A stretch of DNA of 64,000 bases from JAJRPT01 sp964465945 (GTDB lineage: Bacteria > Bacteroidota > Ignavibacteria > Kapaibacteriales > UBA2268), in assembly GCA_964465945.1 (NCBI GenBank), contig CAYXMM010000015.1, forward strand, positions 1-64,000. Reading direction: 5' to 3'. Below the pieces are notes generated by a model. The model made no database searches and was not told where the DNA came from. It was given only the letters and a program-made list of their open reading frames with translations. The position numbers were made by a program, and so were the translations under genes. This document shows, in pieces, positions 6,954 through 15,084 of the stretch. Each line of letters begins with the position of its first letter. The stretch's first letter is position 1.

Positions 6954-9900
6954 TTATGAGAATTTTTGATAAAGAAATAATACCCCAACAAAGGAAAGGA
7001 CTAGCCAGCCCCAATCCCAAAATGGAATATTAACTGATGCTTGAACTGCCGGTCCGCCTGGATCAAATATTTGACCATTAGATTCACCATCGGCATCTCC
7101 ATATTCCCCATCTTTTAATGGGAAATTAACTGTTGCAATAATTTTTCCTCCTATAGTATCTTGGCTGAATATTGCACCTTCAAAAGTACCCCATTCACCC
7201 CTTAAGTTTGTTTTTCTATATGAGTAATTACTTAAACTATGTACAGCATGGTAGTAAATTTTCATTTCTACTTCATTGCAAGGTAATTTAAATTCAACTA
7301 CTCCAAATGGATAAAACCATTTTGTATCATTATTAAAATTAGATTGTTTAACTTCTGCAAGTGTAGCACAATTAACTGCTTCGACGGTAATAAAATTGCC
7401 AGACGCATCAAACATAAATGAGGCAATATTTGCTTGGAGTGCGTCAATAATACCATCACCATTTCCGTCGCCATTGTTAGGACCATTATATTCTGTTATA
7501 TCCGTAATTCCATCGTCGTCGTCGTCATCCGATAAGGATTGTGTTGTAATGGTAATTTCATTGCTATATGATATTCCAATAGAATTTTCAGCGAATGCTA
7601 CAATATAGTAAGTGGTCTCAGGGTTTAAATTGCCCAATGTGTGATTGTTATTTCCTATACTTAAATTTGAATTTACTACTGCGCCACCACTATAACTATT
7701 AATATTAGGATTTGGAGATGTCGAGTAGATATATCCTGAATTAGTAAGCAAAATGCCACCAGTAGAATTAAGCGAAACGCTTAGAGCAATTGTATTGTCT
7801 CCAAATGCCTGGTTTAGTAGATTACTAATTACTGGTGCAGTTGGTGCTAAAGTTGTAAATGAAACTGAATTGCCGTAAACTGTTCCATTACTGCTTGTAG
7901 TATATGATCTAAGATAATAAGTAGAAGAAGGAGTTAAGTTTTCAATAAGTCTATTAAAGTCAGAATTTCCAGTTCCAATAGAAATACTACCTTCATTTGA
8001 GGAAGTGGTTGGGTTAGGAGTTATATCCCAAACAAATCCTTTGTCAGAGATTGATATGTTACCACAACCATTAAAATTATTATCATAATTTGCAGAAATT
8101 GAAGCACTATTTTGGGTAATATTACCAGCTTCGGATACAAAAAACACAGGAACAGTAGAAGGAGTATATTCATAAAAATCTTGTAAGACTGAACCATCAT
8201 ATCCAGTCCCGACGTAGCCCTTATTTCCAATTGAAGGGAAATTAGTGTTACTTAACGCTCTTGAACTTCCTGAAAAGTTGTTTTTCTGTATCCATATATC
8301 ATTCATAATATCATACTCCCAAATATCATTATAAAACACTGAGTTAGATTCATTTGAACCACATCCTATATAAGCTTTATCCCCAATACAAAATCCAAAT
8401 AAGTTGTTGCGAGCTACTCCTCCAAAACTTGCTTTTTGTGTCCATGAGTTTAAGCTGGGGTCAAACATATAAGTATCATTGTGAACTGACGACCCTGTTG
8501 AGTGTCCTCCGACGACGAATAATTTATTATTATTTACGAAAGTGGCACCTAACCTTCTTACGCCACCGCCAAAACTTGCTTTTTGTGTCCATGAATTAGC
8601 AACAGGGTCATATTCCCAAGTTTCATCAACATTAGCAGGAACTGAACTTGTTCCACCAATAAAATATCCTTTTGAACTTGTAGCGTTCGCCATAATATTA
8701 TATCGTGCAGTACCGGGGAAACTCGCTTTTGCAGTCCAAACATTGCTTGATGGATTATATTCCCAGAAATCAGTTCTATAACCTCCGTCAAATCCACAAC
8801 CTAAATATCCTTTGCCATTTATAGCAAATCCAGAGCCAGCACGAATACCCCCACCCCCATAATTTGCTTTTTGAGTCCAAACGTTAGAAAAAACATCATA
8901 CTCCCAGAAATCTGATGCTATAGGGTAACCAGTTCCAATAAATGCTTTATTTCCGATGCCAAATGCCACAATTGAATTTCTTGTACCACCACCAAAGTTT
9001 GCTTTTTGAGTCCAAATATCTCCAGTGCTTGTGGATGTCGTGAATGATTCTGTTGCACCATAACTAGTGCCTAAGCTGTTTGTAGCATAAGCCCTAATGT
9101 AGTATGTAGTCCCTGGACATAGAGCGTTTACAGATTGTGTGAAGACACCAATTCCAGTTCCATTTGAAGTTATACCATCGTATGACACAATAGTCGGAGT
9201 ATTTGTTGTAGCTGACCAAACTAGACCACGAGATGTAATAGCATTACCATTATCACTTAAAATATTGCCACCACTTGATGCACTTGTTGTGCTAATGCTT
9301 GATACAGAAGTTGTGGAAATTGTTGGAGTCGAATTTGGCTTGTAAGAATAAAAATCTGATTTATTCGAACCGTCATATCCGCTACCAAAATATAAAATAC
9401 CATCTATAACAAAGCCAGTTGCCCCACTTCTTGCTGAACCTGGAAATGGCGTGCGAGATGTCCATGTGTTTGCAGTTGGGTCATATTCATAATTATCTGT
9501 CGTATATGACACCCCATCACTTTTACCACCTGTCAAGATATATCCTTTATCATTGATGCAGAATCCTCTTGCAACATCTCTTGAATTGCCTGTATAATTT
9601 GCCTTTTGCGTCCAAGTGTTAGTGGCTGGGTCATATTCCCACCAATCATTTTTATATGAACCATCATACCCTAAGCCAAGATATGCTTTAGCGTTTGTTG
9701 CAAAATAGGCAGAGCCGGTTCTAATTCCACCTCCGAAATTAGCTTTTGCAGTCCAATTATTGTTTATTGGGTTATATTGATAAAAGTCGCTTTGATAATT
9801 CGCTATTCCACTACCTTTTGCACCAGTACCAGCATATATATAATTTCCAATGACAAACATTGCGGCGCTTACTCTAGCCCCACCCGGTATATTGCTTTTT

Positions 9901-11480
9901 TGTGTCCAAACATCAGTTGCAGGGTTATACTCCCAAAAGTCAATTAAATAAGAGTTGTTCAAATCGTAACCACCTAATAAATATGACTTGGCATTTAAAG
10001 ATACTGCAGAGGAATACCCACGTTCTGTTCCAGGAAATTTTTCTTTTTTTGTCCATTGGCAAGTAGAAGGGTTGTATGATAAGACTTCATTTAAAAAAGA
10101 GCCATTATTTCCATTTACAAGATATCCTACATTATTAAATTCAAAAGCTGAGGATTGGTGTCGCCCACCAAATGAAATGTCTGTATGTTTCGCCCATGTA
10201 CCTCCGTTCTGCGTAGTAGTAAATGTATATTCCAATCCGTAACTTGTTCCTTGAGAATTTGTTGCATAAGCACGATAAAAGTATTGAGTTCCAGCAGTAA
10301 GCCCAGATAATGAAGAAGAGAATACTCCATCTCCTGTACCATCAGTGGTAATACCTCCACCCGTATGAGAGCCGACAGTTGGATTTGTAGAAGTACTCCA
10401 AACAATACCTCGTGCTGTAACCGAATAATTTCCATTAAAAATTACTTCGCCACCAGAAGTCGCAGTAGTCATTGTTATGTTTGAGATTATTGTAGAATTA
10501 ACCGAAGCTGTTGTACCGGGAGTGTATTCATAAAAATCCTGGTAGTAGCCACCATTCTCTCCTATTCCTGCATAAGCTTTATCACTTATTACAAATGACG
10601 CCATATCACCACGGGTACCTGGTGGAAAAACTGATTTAGAACTCCAAGAATTGTTTGTTGGATCAAACTCATATAATGTGTTTGTATTAAAATTTGACAC
10701 ATTTGTACCACAAACAGCATATCCTTTATTGCCAATGACAAATGCTTCAGAATTTCCATAAACCCCACCACCAAAGTTTGCTTTTATTGCCCAAGAATTA
10801 GAATTAGGATCGTATTCATAAAAACTTTGAGTAGCCCCGCCACTACCACTTCCTGTACCTACATATCCCTTATTACCTATTGAAAATCCAATAGCATAAT
10901 TCACTCCGACTGGATAACTTGCTCTTTGAGTCCAACTATCAGTGATTGGGTTATAAGCGTACATTGTAGTTAGAAAATTATTTGCGGGTAATTCTCTTCC
11001 AGCAACAATGTATCCTAAGCTATTTAAACTAAACCCTACTGATCCTTCTCGAGATGTTCCTGGAATACTCGTTTTTATTGCCCAAGTATTTGCAATAGGA
11101 TTATATTCATGTAAAGTTGAAAGAGAATTTGTTCCATCATAACCACAAGCAATATAGCCCTTAGAATTTATAACAAATGAAGAAGCCCAAGCTCTTGCTG
11201 TTCCTGTAAAGTTTGCTTTCTGTGTCCAAGTATTTGCAATAGGGTCGTATTCCCACCAGTCAACATTATAACTACCATTATAGCCAATCCCAATATAACC
11301 TTTTGATCCAATAGAAAAGCCAACAGCTCCATTTCTAATTCCTCCTCCAAAATCTGCTTTTTGAGACCAAGAATCTTGGGCATTTACTGTAATATATAAT
11401 AAAAAATATAAAAATATTAGTAAAATATAATTTTTACTAAAAAAAATAATATAAATATTATTTTTTGCGGTCATGCTCAT
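6954..11480 (-). CDS. Giant secreted kelch-repeat protein with Fn3-like domains and a C-terminal anchor
   Basis: A 1508-residue exported protein. After a signal sequence (to about residue 34, ending VNAQ) come three groups of six kelch-type repeats (about 35-335, 425-720 and 818-1130), each repeat roughly 47-50 residues with the pattern NxWTQKAxFGGGxR ... GYxxxGYDG ... WEYDP. Six repeats should close one beta-propeller, so three propellers are likely. Each group is followed by an Fn3-like domain (RAYATNSxGTxYG), the last by two. Then come a Asp-rich linker (SDDDDDDGITD), a choice-of-anchor-U-like domain (DGESNGQIFDPGGPA) and a final membrane segment (IPFWDWGWLVLSFVGVLFLY) ending QKFS. This tail is unlike the T9SS domains of its neighbours. 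It lies 11 bases after a DUF4907 lipoprotein gene. The ligand is unknown; kelch propellers of this type are often surface adhesins or carbohydrate binders. Confidence 0.85.
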   Translation of the reverse strand: MSMTAKNNIYIIFFSKNYILLIFLYFLLYITVNAQDSWSQKADFGGGIRNGAVGFSIGSKGYIGIGYNGSYNVDWWEYDPIANTWTQKANFTGTARAWASSFVINSKGYIACGYDGTNSLSTLHEYNPIANTWAIKTSIPGTSREGSVGFSLNSLGYIVAGRELPANNFLTTMYAYNPITDSWTQRASYPVGVNYAIGFSIGNKGYVGTGSGSGGATQSFYEYDPNSNSWAIKANFGGGVYGNSEAFVIGNKGYAVCGTNVSNFNTNTLYEFDPTNNSWSSKSVFPPGTRGDMASFVISDKAYAGIGENGGYYQDFYEYTPGTTASVNSTIISNITMTTATSGGEVIFNGNYSVTARGIVWSTSTNPTVGSHTGGGITTDGTGDGVFSSSLSGLTAGTQYFYRAYATNSQGTSYGLEYTFTTTQNGGTWAKHTDISFGGRHQSSAFEFNNVGYLVNGNNGSFLNEVLSYNPSTCQWTKKEKFPGTERGYSSAVSLNAKSYLLGGYDLNNSYLIDFWEYNPATDVWTQKSNIPGGARVSAAMFVIGNYIYAGTGAKGSGIANYQSDFYQYNPINNNWTAKANFGGGIRTGSAYFATNAKAYLGLGYDGSYKNDWWEYDPATNTWTQKANYTGNSRDVARGFCINDKGYILTGGKSDGVSYTTDNYEYDPTANTWTSRTPFPGSARSGATGFVIDGILYFGSGYDGSNKSDFYSYKPNSTPTISTTSVSSISTTSASSGGNILSDNGNAITSRGLVWSATTNTPTIVSYDGITSNGTGIGVFTQSVNALCPGTTYYIRAYATNSLGTSYGATESFTTSTSTGDIWTQKANFGGGTRNSIVAFGIGNKAFIGTGYPIASDFWEYDVFSNVWTQKANYGGGGIRAGSGFAINGKGYLGCGFDGGYRTDFWEYNPSSNVWTAKASFPGTARYNIMANATSSKGYFIGGTSSVPANVDETWEYDPVANSWTQKASFGGGVRRLGATFVNNNKLFVVGGHSTGSSVHNDTYMFDPSLNSWTQKASFGGVARNNLFGFCIGDKAYIGCGSNESNSVFYNDIWEYDIMNDIWIQKNNFSGSSRALSNTNFPSIGNKGYVGTGYDGSVLQDFYEYTPSTVPVFFVSEAGNITQNSASISANYDNNFNGCGNISISDKGFVWDITPNPTTSSNEGSISIGTGNSDFNRLIENLTPSSTYYLRSYTTSSNGTVYGNSVSFTTLAPTAPVISNLLNQAFGDNTIALSVSLNSTGGILLTNSGYIYSTSPNPNINSYSGGAVVNSNLSIGNNNHTLGNLNPETTYYIVAFAENSIGISYSNEITITTQSLSDDDDDDGITDITEYNGPNNGDGNGDGIIDALQANIASFMFDASGNFITVEAVNCATLAEVKQSNFNNDTKWFYPFGVVEFKLPCNEVEMKIYYHAVHSLSNYSYRKTNLRGEWGTFEGAIFSQDTIGGKIIATVNFPLKDGEYGDADGESNGQIFDPGGPAVQASVNIPFWDWGWLVLSFVGVLFLYQKFS

Positions 11481-11491
11481 ATTTTACTAAA

Positions 11492-11854
11492 TCATTTAAG
11501 ATTATTTATACTATCAATTTCTTCAATAGTAACTGTTGGAGGCATTATATTATTTTCTAATTTTTTTATAACAAGTTCTGCCAATGCTTTTGCTTGAACA
11601 TCTGTTTTAAAGCCTTGATTACCAGACACCGCAGGAATATACTCTTGCCTAATAATTTTAGTTCCATTTTTAAAAATATCGTAACCAAAAGATTTATCAG
11701 TGTTTTGAATAATATTATATCCGTAATTTTTACTAACTTGGATAATGTTTTCTTTTAATGGCTGAGATTCTGGTTTGTTAAGTGTATTTGAATTTTTGTT
11801 CTCGTTGCTACAAGAAAGTACCATTAAAAATATGAAAAGTAAAACTATTTTCAT
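11492..11854 (-). CDS. DUF4907-type lipoprotein, partner of the kelch protein
   Basis: A 120-residue lipoprotein with the lipobox VLSCS (Cys15). After a Ser/Asn-rich linker the domain runs from about 42 to 118, with GYNIIQNTDKSFGYDIFKNG, then IIRQEYIPAVSGNQGF and PPTVTIEEIDSI at the end. This is the pattern of DUF4907, a family I recall as commonly encoded beside kelch-repeat proteins in Bacteroidota. The kelch gene follows after 11 bases on the same strand, so they are almost certainly co-transcribed, with this gene first. The biochemical role is unknown. Family assignment is from memory of motifs and was not checked against a database. Confidence 0.65.
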   Translation of the reverse strand: MKIVLLFIFLMVLSCSNENKNSNTLNKPESQPLKENIIQVSKNYGYNIIQNTDKSFGYDIFKNGTKIIRQEYIPAVSGNQGFKTDVQAKALAELVIKKLENNIMPPTVTIEEIDSINNLK

Positions 11855-11906
11855 TGAAATAACTCCTAATTACTCACAATAATTGTCGGATTAAAATGAA
11901 AAAACT

Positions 11907-11993
11907 TTAATTGATAAGTGTCAAGTCATAATTCCAGTTTTTACAAATTTCTTCGGCACTATCGCCACGTTCTCTTGTGCTTATTTCGTGCAT
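11907..11993 (-). pseudogene. Truncated copy of the yraN start
   Basis: A 28-codon reading frame begins MHEISTRERGDSAEEI, whose first eleven residues equal those of yraN, then diverges and stops. The DNA is identical over 38 bases to the true yraN start. No further yraN core (GEIDII, IEVRS) follows. It is best read as the remnant of a duplicated or displaced yraN 5' end rather than a working gene. It has the same orientation as yraN and lies upstream of the DUF4907 gene. Confidence 0.7.
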
Positions 11994-11997
11994 AAAT
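11960..11997. repeat. Direct repeat copy 2 (broken yraN start)
   Basis: Identical over 38 bases to 6859-6896, same orientation. Between the two copies lie the whole kelch gene and the DUF4907 gene, a segment of about 5.1 kb. Confidence 0.95.
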
Positions 11998-12073
11998 AGT
12001 TCTTTTTAAATTATTTCTTATTTTTGTTAAAGAAAATTCAAAATTACAATCTAACAATATTATTTTAATTTTA

Positions 12074-13837
12074 ATGATTTTAGTATTTATATTAAACTTA
12101 ATTGCAATCTGTCAATATAGCGAACCTGCTCCATTAGAGCAGTTAAATAGTAGTAAAAATGACTATGCACCTGCATATAATGCTTTTGAAAATAAATTAT
12201 ATTTTAATTCTGAAATTAACGGAAACGCAAAAATTTATACTTGCGAATGGGGTAAAGAAATTAAAAAGTCCTTTTTAAATGACAACATTAATGACATTGA
12301 CAATATTTCATATTTAAGTTTTATGGATGCCGAAAACGCAATAATTTCATCTTTCATCAAATACCCAAACCAATCAAAACTAAACTTATTTTACGTAAAA
12401 AAGGTTAAAAAATCATGGATTAGGGAAAAGCCAATAGAAGAAATAAATGGTGACTTTTTCATTCTAAATGCAAGTGTTTCAGCAGATAAGTCATTTATGA
12501 TTTTTAGTTCAAACTTTGGAAATGAACTGAAAGATACTGACTTATTTATGACAACTAAGAATGAAAGAGGAAAATGGGAAACTCCAATTAGTATTTCAGA
12601 ACTAAACTCAACAGGTAGCGAAATTACACCATTAATTATTGGCAATGATTCTTTATACTTTGCCTCAAATGGACAAGGCGGAAAGGGTGGATATGATATA
12701 TTCTTGTCAGTCAGAGTTCTCGGAAAATGGCAAAGACCAGTCGCATTAGATGACATTAATTCAAACTACAACGATTCTGACCCCTGTATAATTAATAACA
12801 AAATCATATTTGCCTCAGATAGACCTGGCGGAAAAGGTAACTACGATTTATACTTTTCTGAATTAAAAATAAACAACAAACACATTAATAAAGATATTGA
12901 ATATGATATTTCTATATCAACTTTTGTAACGAATATAAATGCAAAAACTCAGAGTAAAATCAAAAACTCAACGATTTATCCTTACATACACTTTGACGAA
13001 AATGATACAAAAATTGAAAATTCATATAAAGAGCGAAATCTCTCAACCTTAAACTCTATCGCTACTTTTATTAAACTTGGAAATAGTATTGAGTTAAATG
13101 TTTGGACACAAAATGTTTTAGAAAGTCAAAAAGAAATAAATAGTAAATATATTTCAGACCAAAGAATTGCTAATATACTTACATATTTAAAAGAAAAATA
13201 TAACGTAAATAGTGATAAAGTTCATATAAATTACTTTTATAGCGATAACGTGAAAGATTATATCTTTATTTATTCAAAAGATAAATTTATGTCCATCTCA
13301 CAAGAAAGCGATAAGAAAATTATTATTGAACCAGACAACTTAATATACCAATTAGAAATTTCACCGGAGAACTCATTTGCATCTTATAATATTGATTTAT
13401 GTATAGGAGAAAAATATCATAAACAAATATTAACAAGCAAAGAGAATCTTTTAAACTCAAAAATTGATTTGAATAACTATTCAGATTTAATTTCTGGGAG
13501 TGATTCTCTAAAATTAATTGTTAATATAAAAAATGATAATACAAATTCTTTTTCAAAAGAGTTTTTCTATCAAATAAACAATTCTTATGAGAAAATTTCT
13601 GATAATACCTCAAAACCAGAGTTTTCATTTTTTTTAATATCTAATGATGATATAAAAGATGAAATTTATTTTAAAAATTTAATAGGAGAGTTAAAAAACA
13701 AACTTAATAAAACTAATTATATAATTGAAAGTTCTTATAATTTACAAGAATTAACGAATATTCTTGAAAAAGAAATGAAAGCAAAATTTCAACTGATTGA
13801 AAATGACAAACTTGGAAAAGAAGTAATAATAAAATAA
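12074..13837 (+). CDS. PD40 beta-propeller protein with degenerate OmpA-like domain
   Basis: A 587-residue exported protein. After a short signal sequence (to about residue 15) the first half has PD40/WD40-like repeats, seen as LYFNSEINGNAKIYT, MIFSSNFGNELKDTDLFM, LYFASNGQGGKGGYDIFLS and IIFASDRPGGKGNYDLYFSE. The region about 305-400 (IHFDENDTKIE ... ELNVWTQNVLESQKEINSKY ... RIANILTYLKEKYNV) resembles an OmpA peptidoglycan-binding domain but lacks the usual Asp and Arg anchors in clear form. The C-terminal 170 residues are not recognised. PD40-OmpA proteins of this phylum are outer-membrane-associated, some linked to gliding/T9SS. This one may be a divergent relative. It converges with the next glycosyltransferase gene, two bases apart. 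Confidence 0.6.
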   Translation: MILVFILNLIAICQYSEPAPLEQLNSSKNDYAPAYNAFENKLYFNSEINGNAKIYTCEWGKEIKKSFLNDNINDIDNISYLSFMDAENAIISSFIKYPNQSKLNLFYVKKVKKSWIREKPIEEINGDFFILNASVSADKSFMIFSSNFGNELKDTDLFMTTKNERGKWETPISISELNSTGSEITPLIIGNDSLYFASNGQGGKGGYDIFLSVRVLGKWQRPVALDDINSNYNDSDPCIINNKIIFASDRPGGKGNYDLYFSELKINNKHINKDIEYDISISTFVTNINAKTQSKIKNSTIYPYIHFDENDTKIENSYKERNLSTLNSIATFIKLGNSIELNVWTQNVLESQKEINSKYISDQRIANILTYLKEKYNVNSDKVHINYFYSDNVKDYIFIYSKDKFMSISQESDKKIIIEPDNLIYQLEISPENSFASYNIDLCIGEKYHKQILTSKENLLNSKIDLNNYSDLISGSDSLKLIVNIKNDNTNSFSKEFFYQINNSYEKISDNTSKPEFSFFLISNDDIKDEIYFKNLIGELKNKLNKTNYIIESSYNLQELTNILEKEMKAKFQLIENDKLGKEVIIK

Positions 13838-13839
13838 AT

Positions 13840-15000
13840 TTATGGGAAAATATTCATAATTTTTTCAGTTTGAGATTCATAAGAATACTCTTTAGATACA
13901 AGAAGAGCTTGTTCAATAAATGTCTTTCGGTTTTCTAAATTTCTCATTTCTTCAATTTTTTCGACTATATCATCTACATTCAAATCATGATTGACTAATA
14001 AGCCAATTCTTTCTTTATTAACAATCTTTCTAATCTGAGGTAAATCAGTGGCTAAGGTAGCAATGCCAGCCATGATATATTCAAAAAGTTTATTTGGAAG
14101 TGCATATTCATAAGATAATGAAACTGGCTCGAAAAGACAAAGCCCAACATCGGCAGAAGCAGTGATTTCAAGTAAGCGAGCATAAGGAACTCTTCCAGTG
14201 AAAGTTACCTTTTTGCTTGCACCTTCTTGAATCGTATAATTTGCAATTTCCTGATAATATTCGCCTGTGCCTATGATGAATAAATGAACTTTTTCCATTT
14301 TGTTTACAGCATCTATTGATTCTTTAAGTCCGCGTCCTTTCAATATCATTCCTTGATAGACCAAGATTAAAACATCGTCTTCAAGCTTTGCTTTATTTCG
14401 CAAAAGTTCAGTTCGAGGAACTTTTTGAAATGGTGGTAAATTTAATATTTCTAAATATGGAACTTCGTGTTTAAAATATTTTTTGAGATATTCGCTATCC
14501 ATTTCCCCGGATGTTATCATTCTATCAACAGCAGGGACATACATTTTCTCAATTTTTGAAATAACTGCTTGTTTAAAATAATGACCAGAAAGAGGACCAA
14601 GTTCTGAATAAATTTCTCTTGAATCGTAATACAATTTTGATTTTGCTCCCATTAACCGCATTGCCTTTTTCATATCGGCGGCTACTGGGAGTGAATACAA
14701 ATCGCAAGCATAGTAATACTTTGCATTTATTTTGTCATTTAACTTTGCTGCTTCGATTTTGAATAAAGACCATCTAACATAAACTTTCGATTGTGTTGAT
14801 TTTTCGATAGGGAAGAAGTCAATTCCATAAGACCTATAATGCCTTATATCTTCGTCCTTTCCATAAGCAATTAATGCAACTTTACTTCCTTTTCTCGCAA
14901 CTAATTTTGCAATATTAATTGTCCGAGCATCAACTAAAGGTTCATTAAAAGCAATGAAACAAACATCAAAGTTATATGAATTAATAATTGTGTTACTCAT
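13840..15000 (-). CDS. Glycosyltransferase family 4 protein
   Basis: A 386-residue GT-B glycosyltransferase. The C-terminal donor-binding half is clear: LILVYQGMILKGRGLKESID, VTFTGRVPYARLLEITASAD, then a Glu-containing segment around LPNKLFEYIMAGIATLATDL (about 285-325) with the ExFEY-type Glu. The N-terminal acceptor domain starts at FDVCFIAFNEPLVDARTINI. No membrane segment is evident. Its neighbours are unrelated, so the acceptor is unknown. It differs strongly from the other family 4 enzyme at 2.2 kb and is not its recent duplicate. Confidence 0.85.
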   Translation of the reverse strand: MSNTIINSYNFDVCFIAFNEPLVDARTINIAKLVARKGSKVALIAYGKDEDIRHYRSYGIDFFPIEKSTQSKVYVRWSLFKIEAAKLNDKINAKYYYACDLYSLPVAADMKKAMRLMGAKSKLYYDSREIYSELGPLSGHYFKQAVISKIEKMYVPAVDRMITSGEMDSEYLKKYFKHEVPYLEILNLPPFQKVPRTELLRNKAKLEDDVLILVYQGMILKGRGLKESIDAVNKMEKVHLFIIGTGEYYQEIANYTIQEGASKKVTFTGRVPYARLLEITASADVGLCLFEPVSLSYEYALPNKLFEYIMAGIATLATDLPQIRKIVNKERIGLLVNHDLNVDDIVEKIEEMRNLENRKTFIEQALLVSKEYSYESQTEKIMNIFP

Positions 15001-15084
15001 TTCAATTATTTTTTTATTATTTTTGTCAATAACAAATGCAAAATATCAAATTTTATTCCAATAAAACAATATTGAAAGGAAATT

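Noticed and set aside
8354..8797. Overlapping frames antisense to the kelch gene
   Set aside because: They arise from the biased codons of the repeats and have no ribosome sites or recognisable domains.
6954..11480. The regularly repeated DNA of the kelch gene as a CRISPR array or satellite
   Set aside because: The repeat period is about 150 bases, copies diverge at DNA level, and one open frame spans all of it; the repeats are protein domains.
11907..11993. A second functional yraN gene
   Set aside because: Identity stops after about eleven residues and none of the nuclease-like core follows.
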